NCBI GenBank assembly: GCA_030077755.1
Contig: JAQJZZ010000004.1
Coordinates: 1,426,001 to 1,490,000, forward strand
Direction of reading: 5' to 3'
Length of the DNA stretch: 64,000 nucleotides
Origin: Filosporella fistucella
Taxonomy: Eukaryota; Ascomycota; Leotiomycetes; Helotiales
In this document: piece after piece, positions 11,758 through 23,724 of the stretch
Layout: each line of letters opens with the position of its first letter
Position numbering within the stretch: the stretch's first letter is position 1
Program-made: the position numbers and the translations under genes
The notes under the pieces: generated by a model
The model's input: the letters and a program-made list of their open reading frames with translations, nothing else
Database searches by the model: none
Told to the model about the DNA's origin: nothing

Positions 11758-13419
11758 ATGATACATACTGCAATCGTTCTTACAGTCCTTCTTGGCCATG
11801 TTGCTGCCGTCAATAATGGCCTAGCAAGGGTTCCTCAATTGGGATGGGTGAGTTGACCAAACTATGATTGGTATCTTTTTTATTACTCATCCCGGTCTTA
11901 GAACAATTGGAATGCACTTGGCTGTGACGTTTCAGAGGAATTGATTCTAGACACCGCCCAGATTCTGGTTGACTCAGGACTTCGAGATGTTGGCTACAAC
12001 TATGTTGTCCTCGACGATTGCTGGGCATCGATGGCACGAGATGATGCCGATATGCTTGTCGCAGACCCTATCAAATTCCCTCGTGGGATGAAATACGTGT
12101 CGGATAGAATCCATGACATGGGGTTGCTATTTGGAATGTATTCGAGTGCCGGGGAGATGACTTGCGCCAGATATCGTACGAAGCTGCATCCACGTTCTTC
12201 TGCGTCGTGTTACTGAAGTATTCTAGCTGGTTCTCTGGACTTCGAAACAAATGATGCTCAAGCATTTGCTGAGTGGGGAGTCGACTACCTGAAATATGAC
12301 AATTGCTTCAATAAGGGTCGATTTGGAACTCCCTTAATATCCTTTGAGCGTTATGAGGTTATGTGGAAAGCCCTCAACGCAACCGGAAGACCAATTCTTT
12401 ACAGCTTGTGCAGCTGGGGTGAGGATTATACACACGCGGTATGACAATTCCATCTGAATGGAGCATTTCAAGCTAATTGCAGCAAGTGGGCAACTGCAAT
12501 CGCAAACTCGTATCGAATGTCAGGCGATGTGTATGATTTCTTCACTCGTCCTGATGATTTGTGCAGTTGCGAAAATGCTTCGGACCCACATTGCATAGCA
12601 CCAGGAAAGCACTGTTCTGTTTTGAATATTATCAATCGACTTGCACCTTATGCTGATAGATCGAAACCTGGAGCTTGGGCAGATTTGGACATGCTTGAGG
12701 TTGGAAATGGAGGCATGACTGACGAAGAGGTAAGCTGTGTTGACTAGTGCATAATTGAACCCTCAACTGACGTCCAATAGTATAAGGCTCACTTCTCTAT
12801 GTGGGCTATTGTCAATTCTCCTTTGTTGATGGGCAATGATCTGCGTACTCTCTCGGCGAGCTCACTCACCATCCTTAACAACGCCGCGGTGATAGCCATC
12901 AACCAGGACCCACTCGCTAAGTCGGCCATCAGAATATATCGCAACACCAAGGTAGCCAAAGATGAGTATGACCAAGGGGAAATTCAGATATGGAGCGGCA
13001 AGTTATTTGACGGCGGACGAGTTGTAGCTTTTCTCAATGCTGCTGACGAAGATTATGAAATGAGTGCATCGCTAAAAGAAATTTTCATCCGAGAGGCTGG
13101 TAAAGCACCCGAAGTCGAACAGGCCTGGGATGTTTATGATCTGTGGGGAAACAGAATGGACGACAAAGACGCACAGAAAATTCTGGATGCTGCTCCTGGT
13201 ACTCAAGCAAAAGTGTTTGCTGAGCTTGATTGGTACAATTCAACAGCTTTGCCATACGAGATTGGCATCAAGAACGGAGACCCAAGACTTCTTGGAAAGA
13301 AAATTGGAAGTGTGGCTCCACATGGTGTCTTAAAGACACGAGTCAAGAGACACGCGATTGAATTGTTCAGACTTCGGAAGTCGAAAGAAGAGAAGACGGT
13401 TTTGCATGAGGAGCTATGA
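11758..13419 (+). CDS. Secreted GH27 alpha-galactosidase
   Basis: Five exons (11758-11847, 11902-12175, 12227-12438, 12487-12729, 12781-13419) give 485 residues. The start at 11758 gives a clean signal peptide ([17 protein letters not shown]), followed by [20 protein letters not shown], the GH27 opening. The catalytic nucleophile is Asp146 in LKYDNC and the acid/base is Asp206 in YRMSGD, placed by analogy with human GLA Asp170 and Asp231. [12 protein letters not shown] and [11 protein letters not shown] are also present, and the C-terminal beta domain follows. It hydrolyses terminal alpha-1,6-galactose from melibiose, raffinose-type sugars or galactomannan. The first base of exon 4 was chosen to keep [10 protein letters not shown] in frame (acceptor AAG). 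It pairs divergently with a sugar permease and is followed by a Zn2Cys6 regulator. Confidence 0.92.
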
Positions 13420-13995
13420 AGCAATTGGTCATAAAGATAAATGGGCAGAATTGAGAGACCTGAAGGAAGAAAATATAGTATAGAAATAGATCTTGCCTTC
13501 AACCTCTCCTCATGATTTAAATCGTTTGATATATACTCGGTCTCTGTGGAGTGAAATTGGCGGCTGGAGCTACGATCAACTAAACAGGTAGAATAGACTC
13601 ATTTGAGCTTCATAAGGACTGTTCGCAGAAGCTTCCATATAATGACCTACTCAAGATAACGAGGAGTTACTCAAAGTAACATTATAACATTTTTGAATAT
13701 AGTTTGGGAGAAAGTATATGCCCTTCCTGGAGGTCGAGTAAGACAACTGGTCTTACTAAGTCCCCAATATCATACTACTTGCTACTTGATGAGTGCGTGG
13801 ACGTGACGTGAAGGTATTGGCTCACGTGATCATTCACTTAGTCTACCCCAGACCTCGGTTACCCCCACTATTAGGGGGGTACGATTGCTCAAAGATGCAC
13901 CTACCGTTGTATTCGTGCTTTTCACACTAAGTAGACTTTAAGATGATTGCTCTAATTGTTCCGGATCCGTACCTACCATCAATTTGGGCGGGAAT
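13420..13995. other. Intergenic stretch before the Zn2Cys6 regulator
   Basis: No gene seen in these 576 bp. An ATG at 13943 is out of frame with the regulator. A G/C palindrome at 13861-13880 is listed separately. Confidence 0.6.
13861..13880. promoter_or_regulatory. GC palindrome with STRE-like AGGGG
   Basis: ACCCCC, a seven-base AT-rich spacer and GGGGGGT form an inverted repeat about 120 bp upstream of the regulator start. It contains AGGGG, the stress-response element bound by Msn2/4-type factors, and also looks like a possible zinc-cluster half-site pair. Function unproven. Confidence 0.3.
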
Positions 13996-15743
13996 ATGCG
14001 GACCTCCACAGCATGTCTTGAGTGCCGGTACACCACCCTATTCTTTCATTTCAAGCCCTTCACTATACTCACCAATTTCCAATTGCAAATAGTTAGCTAA
14101 TTATAGGAATTAGCTCTCGCAGGAGAAAATGTATTTTCCAACCACAGCAAATAGTTTGCACCTACTGCCAAACCAAGCACCTTTCATGTTCAGGCCCACG
14201 ACTTGAAAGGAGGTCCACTCGTCCAAATGACCTCGCTCCTCACCCTCCTACAGCCACATCTTCATCTCAAAATGAAGTGCAGACTCACACCACGCTTTTG
14301 GATCTTCCTTTGATATTAGAGCTAGTAGAACTATATTTCGATCTCATCCACGACCAATTCCATACACTTTTCCACCGACCCAGTTTCACAGCCAGGGTAG
14401 CAAATAATGAAGCTCCCCTCGTGATTCTCTATGCTATGTTGGCACTCTCAGCTAGGTTATTTTCCCCTTCAATGATGATGATCTGTAAATTATTAACCTA
14501 TATTCAGATTTTCCACAAACATAGCATTCAATCACTCTAGCCTCTGGGATCGCAGTAGCTTTTATGCAAAAGAAAGTGCACGTCTCTTGGATCTGAGAGA
14601 TATCTCGCTATCCACTATTCAAGCGTGTATCTTACTCGGAACTGTGAGCCGCTCGGAGGGAGATGGTGCCGCAGAATCGGTGTATTATTCTATTGCGAGT
14701 AGAATGGCGAACTTACTCGATTTGGCGAGGATGAAGGCCGACAATATGGTTGAGAGGGAAGTCAATCTAAGAGGTTAGTCCTCTCCTTGAACCTAATCTA
14801 TATAGAAGACAACTAATAGAATCAAGTATGGTGGACTCTGTGGCGCATCGATACATGGTCTTCAGCTGGCGTCAACCTTCCCCGCCAAATGATAGAAAAC
14901 GAACAACTTCCACTCCCCATGAACGAGACCCTCTTCCTCTCCTGGACACCGTCTACCTCGCATTCCGAAATCTCAATCCCCTCTGACCGTACCTCTTCTC
15001 TCTTCGCCCAAATGATAATCCTAAACCGCATCTTCATAGAGATAAACGATTTCCACACTTCCCTGCTCAAATCCCCATCCACCTCCCGTCACCAAATCGA
15101 AACCACAATCTGCAACCTAGCAAATAAACTAGATACCTGGCACTCATCTCTCCCCCTCTCAATGAGAAACACCGAAGAAAATCTCAGACGATATGGTAGA
15201 GAGGGATTAGGACGGATATTCGTAGCCGTTTACCTAGGCTACTACCACTTCGGCCAACTCCTCTACTATCCCTCCCTCGCTCTCCTCTCCACCACCCACC
15301 CTCTAGCTCAAAAATGCCTTTCCTACTCTACTTCTCTCTGCAATCTAATTCACACCGCCTACTCCACCCCCGGCTGCCGCGTCCTCTACACCATGGTCGG
15401 TCATAACCTCGTCATCGCATCCACGATTCAAATCCACACACTCCTCTTCTCCCCCTCCTCTCCCCAAATCACACTTTCCAAATCCCTCTTAAACCGCAAT
15501 TTCGAGATCTTATTAGAACTGAGGAATTATTGGCCAGTGTTAGAAATCTCGTTTGAGGCATTTAGAAGGTTTAGAGAGGCGTGCAGGAGGGATATGGAGG
15601 GCGCTTTTGAGATGGATGCGTGGATGGTGGGGTTCTTGTATGGGTTTGCGAATGAGGTTGGGGATAAGGAGGTTTTTGAGCGGGCGGTGGGGGGTGGAAC
15701 GGTGGGGAGTATTGGGTTTGGGGAGTGGTTGGAGGGGACATAG
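13996..15743 (+). CDS. Zn2Cys6 transcription factor with fungal_trans middle region
   Basis: Four exons (13996-14027, 14114-14484, 14525-14773, 14827-15743) give 522 residues. Splicing exon 1 to 14114 creates a perfect zinc cluster with Cys at 7, 10, 17, 26, 29 and 36 (C-x2-C-x6-C-x8-C-x2-C-x6-C) and the basic run RSRRRK. The middle homology region follows: DLIHDQFHTLFHRPSF, then LRDISLSTIQACILLGT, AESVYYSIASRMA.LLDL, and VWWTLWRIDTWSSAGVNLPRQM. These are signatures of the fungal_trans domain. It should bind CGG-type sites in the nucleus. Its position right after the alpha-galactosidase makes it a candidate regulator of the permease and glycosidase, which the sequence does not prove. A Pro-poor, Ser-rich second half shows no other domain. 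Confidence 0.85.
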
Positions 15744-16059
15744 GGAAGGGGAGATGAAATGATTACTGTTTGTGTGAATGTAAAGTACAGAGTTAAAAGC
15801 GCCGCCTGATGCCCATGCTATGCTATAGTATACCATTTTCCGTTTCCCCATCTGTGATTTCTTTCCTGTGCCTCCTACGATTCCAAATGCTAGTACACCC
15901 ATAACGCCATCCCAAATAAAAAAAAGCCAGATCAAAAATAAAGAAATGCCCTCCAACCCAAGATATCAAACAATTCGAACAATTCAAGCTCATAGACTTA
16001 CACCACACTCATACAGCCTCTCCTCTCTCTCTCCATTAAACCCAAATGCCGCCTCATCT
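15744..16059. other. Convergent 3' region
   Basis: About 316 bp between two convergent stop codons. Open frames here and at 15540-15956 on the minus strand are shadows of the regulator's last exon. Nothing else seen. Confidence 0.6.
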
Positions 16060-19000
16060 CTAAATCCCCTCTAACCCCAAACCCAATCCTACACCCCTTC
16101 CCTCTCTTCTCTCTCTCCCATCCTCTCCACCCCTCGCCCTCCTCTTCTCCTCTTCTCTCTCCCTCCTCCTCCTCTCTACCTCCCTCTCCCTCTCCCCCCA
16201 ACTCTTTACAACCCGTTCTCTAGCCTTAACCGCATCCACTTTTTCCGGGAAGTCCCCAAATGAAATAAGATTAGAGCCTATTTTCACACCACCACTACCT
16301 GTGCGTTCCATGGGTTCTCCTTGGTTGGATGAGGGCGTTTGGAAGGAAGAGGGTGTGTTGTGTGGTTGGGGAGGGGAGGAGGTTGTGCTGTGGTTTTGGA
16401 ATTGGGATTGAGATTGAGGGAAGGCGGGGTAGGGTGATTGAAGATAGGATGTAGATTGTGTGTATGAGAGAGGGGTGTTGTGGTGAGGTGGGTAGGGAGA
16501 GGTTGCTGGGTACGGTGACGAGTGGATAGTTGACGGAGTACTTGAGTATATATTTTGCATTGGTGAAGGATTACTCAGCATCGATGGAGCCGGTGCAGGA
16601 GGAAGAGCAGGCGAGTATGTGTAATTAGAAGGTGATGGCGAGAATGAGGGGGCAGTTGGATTGAAAGGCCTTAGTTGTTTCTGAGGGGGCGAGTTGTTAC
16701 TAGGATTAACATTAGTAACAATTACGTCTTGAAACTAAGCTAGAGACTTACTTCTCCTTCTTCTCTCCACCCCACTCGTCCAATCTCTCAATCAACGCCG
16801 CTCTCGCAAACTCCAATCTGGGACTCTTTTTCTTCAGCACTCTCCTCTCACGCTCTCTCCTTAGTTCCTCCAAATCACCTTCTTCCATCTCGCCTCTCAA
16901 AAGATCCCTCTCCCTCATCCGCTCATAGACTTGGTAACTAGTCGGCGGAATCCTAGGACTAAAAGCGGGTAATAAAGGCACCGGTTCCGTCTCAGCAACA
17001 GATGGTCTCCTCCTCCTCTCAATCTGCCCTGTAGAATGTACAGTCTTGTTAGATTGCCCAGACGGATCACGAGACATAGGTTGGGACGTGTATCCACCTT
17101 GTTGATTAGAAAGTTCAGGGCGACCGGGAATGTATGTTGTATTTGAGGCTTCGCGCTGGAGTTTTATGTTTGGCGAAGAGAGGGAGAGGAAGTCGGCGGC
17201 ATCGCTGAGATTAGAATGGGAGGCTGGTAGTGAGCCAGTGAAGGAGTGAGAGGCAGCAAAATTGGGAGACGGGATGGCCAAGGGCGAGGAGGATGTAGTT
17301 TTGATATATTCGGTCGGTGGGAGGCCTTCTAAGCGGGGATAATCCGAAGATGGGTATGGCCCATGACCAAGAGGCAAATTTTCTTGGCTGTAATTACCTG
17401 GCATATCATATATCCCATTATCAGAGGATGGATACAAATACGGCGACGAAGGGTAAGGGGGGATCGGCGTTCGAGGCGACGCAGGAGTAGGGGCAATGAC
17501 CTCAATAGGAAATCTCTGCAGTGACTCCATTGCCGAACTTCGAGGTCTGTCCAAAGTCGAAGTGCTCTCACTCGAGCTGATTTGCGGTTCAGTGCTTGGT
17601 CGAATGAGCTCCTTGAAGCTGGATATCGTGTCTCTTGTCGCATCTGCTACAGCAGCAGCATATGATGGCTTCCCCGTCGTCATGCGATCTCCTCTCACAG
17701 AAGATCTTCTCCGATCTTGAATCGTACCTCCACCTCGCGCAGGTGGTGGACTTTGAGCGGTGATGTGTGCTAGAGACACTTCTGCACCTGATCTACCAGT
17801 AATCCTTCCTCTGGATTGAGCACGAGAAGAACTTCGCTGAAGATATCCTTGCGCATTCTCCGTACTAACTCTCGGATCAATAGCGTTCATAGCACGATAT
17901 GCTCCTGCTGTATCTCGGTATCTTGTTCTCTCGAGGTTTTTCACAGTACGATGGAGTGGCAGTGCCTCAGGTCGGCCCCGAGGTCTGCGAGGTTTGACTT
18001 CTTCCCACTCACCAGGGTTATCTGGATTTTGTCGTACCGTTCCTTGAGATAGCTGGGGTGTCATTGCTATCGAAGTCTCTCTGTCGCTATCATAACCAGG
18101 GTCCTCGGGCATTGGCATAGGGAATTGACTTCGATGAACAAGCTCTATTCGCCTCTTGTATTCCGCATGACTAATGCTTTCTGGAGATTCCAATTGTCCC
18201 TTATCTGGTTCAAGTCCCCATGTTGATACAGCAGAAAGAGTCTTGTCCCATCCAGGCGTCTCTGGACCAGTATCTGATGAAGAGCTCGTACGGTCAAAAA
18301 TCGATGTTTGCAAGACCTCTGATCTCCCTCCAGCAATAACATCAGACGACTCAGGTGTCCGCCGTTCGATCTCTGTCTTGATCAGTTGAAGCCGTTGTTC
18401 AAGCTCATTGAGAGCCTCGTTGAGGACAATCTTCTGATTGATCTCGAGATGCTTCTTCAGGTGATTTGTCAAATGTTCTTTAAGCTTCAGTCCATGAATC
18501 TCATATAGCCGATAATCCTCAACAAGACCAGCATGGGTCTTACGAGTGATGCGCTCATTTGCATGGTCGTATGAGCAGCAGAAGACCCCTACAGCTCGAT
18601 CAAGCCAGATAGGAAGTGATCCATCTGCAGCCAAGGTGTCGACGAAGAAACCTTGAACGACACCGTGAAGTCGGATAACGTCCACATTATCCGCCAACAG
18701 CTCTCGACTGCCGTGGGAGCTTTGAGAGGAGTGGACAGGATAATCGTGTTCGTTTCGCTCAATCAGAGCGAACGTGTTGAGAATTTTGAAAGTGTTGTTC
18801 AATGAGTTCCCAGTGACACCTTCGAACGCTTTTACCGAAACATCCAGAGCTTTCAATCCAAGGGATATCATTTCAACCGGGATTACTTGGCTAAAGAAAC
18901 ATAGAATATGAACCAGATTTAATGCCTCGACGGCACCTAGCTGTTTCAATTGCTCAACAACTGCCAAATAAGTTCCCAGTCCTCTTAGCCTCGGCTCGGA

Positions 19001-21301
19001 GGAGTATGACCTTGCAAATCTCGAAAGAGGCTCATCTGTGGCTTTAAGTCGCTGAGAAACAGCGTGAATAACGACCGGTAAGAAACCCATTGATTGAACC
19101 AGCTCATTTGCATATCTCAGGTCATCTCTATGAAATGGTTCGCGTCTGCCGAGCTCAAGAAGGAGAAGTCTCTGAGCTTCTCTCGCCGATAAGAGAGGAA
19201 GTTTAATGATTTGCGGGTTCATGAAGTGGTGATCTCCGATGACAGATCTCTCAGTGGAGGTATATATCAAACCCGTGTTCTTGTTGTCTGGAATGAATTT
19301 CCGAAGAAAAATGTGGTCTCCGAAATGAATTCCGTCAAGAACCAGAAGCCAGTGCTGTCGGTGATTGAACCATTTTCTGACCATCCGAATAAATTGTTCT
19401 GAATCCCTTTCACCCATGTCGCTGTCAATCGAATGTTTCAGTGCCACTTTTCGAGCAATGTCCCAGAAGCCTGATGCGAGTTCCGCCGAACTTTTGGCCC
19501 GCAGCCAAAAGATACCACCTGGAAAGTCATCTTTATGTTCGTATACATACTGCCGTGCGAGGTGAGTCTTGCCACCTCCTGGAAGTGATTGGATGAGTAC
19601 TGCAGAAGTGCCTTCTGCTCGTCTTTTGGGATCAAATAGCATTTTGTGCATTTGAGCTAGCTGCTCTTCTCGTCCGACAAAAAGTGAGTTTGGACGAAAG
19701 CCAGAAGGCTTGATAAAGTAAGCTGCCTCGGGTTCAGGTGATTCAGGCGGGATATTCGCTACAGGATTGACAATAATCGTTGAGCTAACTAAGGAACCAG
19801 GATCTACAAGAAAGACAGAATCAGCCCTTGCCCACCAATTGAAGCCTCTGAATGACAAATGGAATTCGTGAAAGAAAGCAAAGCCATGACTTCCAACCCA
19901 AGCGAACCCAGCAAACTTGAAAGTGAGAGCGCCAATATCATCAATCCGCTTCCTCATATTCAGCCGTCTCATATTCAAATCTTGGTTTCGGTTGAGCTGA
20001 AGGTCCAGCAATCATAGCTGGAGTCCTTTGCTGGACTTGCGAACTCGGTAACATACCAGGTGAGTTAGGGGCACTAGTTCTTGGTTGTGGTGTAACCGAT
20101 TCCTGGAATTGATTAGAATGATTGACCAAAGGCATAGGATGAATGCTTACACTAGGCCCTCTCAATTTCGAAATCTCATAATCAATCTTCTGTTTCCTTG
20201 ACAATCTCTCATCCTCCCAATTTCTTTGGATGATAGGAGGGCCTATTAGAGGTTAGATATCTGACTTTAAAATGAACAATCCTTGAAAAGACTTACACTC
20301 TTGAGCCCAAGACCTGAGGGTAACCGAAACATTTGTGTATCCTGGCGCATTTTTGCTCTCAAACTTGCACATCCCCGAATGCGTCGCCTCAATGCCAAAA
20401 TACTGGACATCTGGCAGCATTGGTGCCGCGGAAGCTTGGTCTACAATCAACGCTTTTGAGCCCTTCAGATCTGTAGGATGACTTTCATGCACCATACACA
20501 CTTTCAGCCGATGAGGATAGATGTCCAGAAATTTCAGGTTGATATTTTGCAGCGTCTCGTTGTTGTTCTTCAAGGTCTTGACAAGCTGTGAGTGCGACTC
20601 GAGGAGTTTCTTAGGAATCATTGCGTCGACCATGCCCTGGAGTATGACGCCCCATTTCGCTACATCAGATCCGGTGTGAGGTGTACCGAGGAATATGATG
20701 CCGTAGGTAGAGACATAGATAGACCGCAAGTGGCCATCACTGCTTCCTTGAAGGTCATTGGATAGTTCGAGTGCGCGTTTGACCAATATACCACCCAGAC
20801 TGTGTGCTACCCATATTATAGGATGTTCTTCTACGTCCTCACTCTTTCTCTCCAGGGCCAAGTTTGTCAAAAGGGTTTGTGCATGTTGGTGGATCATATC
20901 CGAGCTAGAGAAGTCAGTATATATATAGCGGTACACATAATCTCAACCACATACCTTGGCCCGCCCTTATTGCTTCCGAATGTATACACATCCGCATTGT
21001 AACCATACACCAGTATCCTCGCTTGGAATTGCTTCAGTGAGACCGGCAGTAGCTGCGAAGGCCAAAAGACTCCATTCTTCGCTGTCCAAGTATTTTGCGG
21101 GTGTCCATTCAAGCCATGCACAAGCACAATGTCGACCTTTGCATCGGGATGCGAGTACACCTCCGTAACCTCAAATCGTTTAATCTCGTTGGGATGGATA
21201 GCGGAGCCCTGCACACAAGTCAGTTCCATCTCTATGCTTTGTTCCAAAGCGACCATAGGGTTTTGTTGGCCGGGACGTACCATGCTTGTGTTGTTGTCCA
21301 C
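16060..21301 (-). CDS. LipA-like hydrolase plus NB-ARC STAND protein (fungal NLR-like)
   Basis: Exons read as 21301-20955, 20904-20297, 20242 to 16752 (one or two internal splice uncertainties) and 16669-16060, about 1,680 residues. The N-terminus is an alpha/beta hydrolase: VLVHGLNGHP, nucleophile Ser151 in AHSLGG, FLGTPHTGSD, and EATHSGMCKF for the catalytic His. An NB-ARC NTPase follows: FVGREEQL, P-loop LPGGGKTHLARQ, Walker B HWLLVLDG, IYTSTE, and MGFLPVVIHA at the GLPLA position. The last 650 or so residues are disordered and Ser/Pro-rich and end in an Arg/Glu-rich helix. No ankyrin, WD or TPR repeats are seen. Such LipA/NB-ARC proteins are known in Aspergillus and relatives and are thought to act in non-self recognition. 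Near 19955 the frame changes without an obvious canonical intron (see findings). Confidence 0.82.
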
Positions 21302-22782
21302 GATCTAGCGGTATGCTGCAGCAGCTCGAGGAGCGCCGCTTGTTATATATCTCCTTCAGCACACGCCCGAGATCTTAGCATTATCTGCAAAAATAAGTAT
21401 CGTCCAGACATGTATGGAGGACAGAGTTGCAGAAGTGAACACGAAAACGTCTGCCTGTCCTAGGAGGAAAGATATTCGGTGTACAACGCCAGTACCGTTG
21501 CGTAGAGAGCGTTCTGGGGCTACTTTGTGGCACGCGCAAAGCAGTTAGTCACACGGAGCGAGACTACGAGAAGTGCGCCACTCGAACAGTCATCAGAAAC
21601 CTCATCGCAGAGACATGGAGTAGGAGGTACGAAATGAGTGCGCCCAGGAAGTGTGTGTGGGAGACTGTGGATGTTCGGTGGTTGCTTGTGGTCGAAGAGT
21701 CAGCTGCAGTGTGAGGGACTGGGACATTGTGTCTCAGTGCGGAGGATCAACTTTCACAGGGATCTGCGGGATGGCGTCGGTGCTAAATAGGGATGAAGAT
21801 GGGGATTGGCACTGCCGATTCAGGGTAACGGCTCCCGGAAGGGTCCCGCGCTCGCAGCCTTACAGCTTACAACATACAAAATAAATAGGGGGAGCAGGGC
21901 CAGGAGAGGCCTCAAGGGATTTGGATTGAAGAAAGTCAAGGGCTGATTCTGGGGAAAGGCAACTCTGGGAACGGGGCGCCATGTTCCTGCTTTTGGACAT
22001 CGTATTTATGCACTTTCAGGTTGCTACACAGCTACACAGCTACAAAGCTTTTCATTGGAAGCACGCATTATAGTATGTCATGAATTCTCGGAGAGGGTGT
22101 GGTAGTGATCACGATTCGCCTCCCTTCAGCTGCCATTTTGAGGCTCGTGCCAATATTGAGGCTCTTTCTCGCCGGTTTTGGCCACCTGGGCAACACGTTT
22201 CTTGTTACCTTTCCCCCCGAACAGTTTACACCTCCGTATGCGGACCTGCAGCCCTGATGGAAGCCTGCGAAACATATCAACATGAACAGTTCCGAGAAAC
22301 TGGTTCACCTGGAGGGCACATATCGGGCATTCGATGAATCAATCTTTTGGGTGGAGCTTGAGGAAATACTTTCTTTTGCTCGTGATACCTTGTCTCGGTA
22401 CTTGGGACGAGATCGTGAAACCAATGTCGGTACTCTTATGATGACTCAGGAGACACAGTCAAGCGGACTGGCCTTGTGTACCTCTACCCCAGATTTCGGA
22501 CACCTTTGGTTCGGGAGGTATGTTTCCGCCCCAAAATTCGTCACAATTCCAAAAATCTCATATCCACCATGAAATCTTGAGTAATAGACCATTTTCATAG
22601 CGAAACGTAATTTGTTAGATCCTCAGGATTGTGCTCTCCGTTGAACGTGAACCAGCCCAAAATGGCCGCCTAAATAGCCTTGAAGGTATTTGATTTTGTG
22701 GCAACGTTGCCTGCCTTGAATGCCCCATCCACGTTATGAAAAGTATGAACGCCTTCCGCGATTATAGCCTCGAAACGTTTCA
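21302..22782. other. Gene-free stretch upstream of the LipA/NB-ARC gene
   Basis: About 1.5 kb that holds the NLR-like promoter on the left and the 3' side of the FHA gene on the right. Frames at 22080-22572 have no family features. Nothing supported. Confidence 0.55.
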
Positions 22783-23724
22783 TTAAGCTTTGGACAGCAT
22801 TAGTACGTATTCTCTAGTACTGTGTCCAAATTGAATCATGTCCTTGTCTCTTAATTCCAGATAGCGACTAGGAGGTATTCCTTCCTTGTTGAGTGACGTG
22901 CCGTTCGCGGATTCCAGGTCGATGAGATACGGTCTAACCCTTCCTGATTTATCCCCGAACTCGTTCTTCTTCTCGACATAGCGAAATTGAATGACGGCGT
23001 GCTGTTTGCTGATACTTGGATGTTCTGCTGCCATATCTGCCACTGCGACTTCTCGACCAACAAGCCAGCAACTTCTCAGGCTAAGCTCAACAGTCTCTAA
23101 GATATCTGCTCCCTTGAAAATAAACAACTTCCATTGGTCTTTTGCGGGTGGTTTGCGTGCTTCTGGGGGTTCGTGATACTTCAGAGCAATGGATGTACCA
23201 TCCGAAGTTGTGACCGAGTTCGAAGCTGCAGCAAGGAGACCAGTTGGTGCGAAGTTGGGCTTCTGTTTATCTGGCAAGTCCTTGTCATCTGCCTTTACTA
23301 CTGCACCTGGGTCTTTCTCTGCTTGAAATGATGCAGCTTGTGATGGTAGAGGGCCTTTAGCCTTTCGACTCATTTGTGTCGCAGAGCCTTCCCTAGATGA
23401 TCTGACATCTCTATCATTGCTTTTTCGATATGGTGACCTTTCTCTAGCCCTTTTATGTGTAGAATCTCGGTCATCATCTCTCACTCGCGAGGAGGCAGGC
23501 CTTGGACTTCGAGACCGTCTTCGGTGTCTGTCTCCATTGCCGGCTCTATCCCTCCCGGAACCTTCACCTCGTCCGTTGTGCGTTCTCTCCCGGTCGCCCT
23601 TATCACGATCGTCTCTGCGCCTTCGTCGCCTGCTTTCCTCCTCCGAGTCGTAGGAATCAGACCGTGAGCGTCGGCGTGTTGGCTTGTCATCCCTCTCCAC
23701 TCTTCCTGACCTTGAAGACTCCAT
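22783..23724 (-). CDS. SNIP1/PML1-like FHA-domain splicing factor
   Basis: Single exon of 313 residues from the Met at 23724 (MESSRSGR). The frame extends 66 codons further upstream, but that part is hydrophobic and unlike the family. Residues 1-130 are an RS/RD-rich tract (RRRSRSDS, RRRSRSPRP, RARERSPYR). Residues of about 195-310 are the FHA domain: the region begins WKLFIFKG, then SCWLVGRE, EHPSISKQHAVIQFR, IDLESANGTSLN and LRDKDMIQFGHSTREY. SNIP1 in animals and Pml1 in yeast have the same order of parts. Pml1 belongs to the RES complex, which retains unspliced pre-mRNA in the nucleus and helps activate the spliceosome. Role taken from the family. Confidence 0.9.
   Translation of the reverse strand: MESSRSGRVERDDKPTRRRSRSDSYDSEEESRRRRRRDDRDKGDRERTHNGRGEGSGRDRAGNGDRHRRRSRSPRPASSRVRDDDRDSTHKRARERSPYRKSNDRDVRSSREGSATQMSRKAKGPLPSQAASFQAEKDPGAVVKADDKDLPDKQKPNFAPTGLLAAASNSVTTSDGTSIALKYHEPPEARKPPAKDQWKLFIFKGADILETVELSLRSCWLVGREVAVADMAAEHPSISKQHAVIQFRYVEKKNEFGDKSGRVRPYLIDLESANGTSLNKEGIPPSRYLELRDKDMIQFGHSTREYVLMLSKA

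Noticed and set aside
15540..15956. 138-residue minus-strand frame
   Set aside because: Antisense to the last exon of the Zn2Cys6 regulator and its 3' end; His/Pro-rich with no motif.
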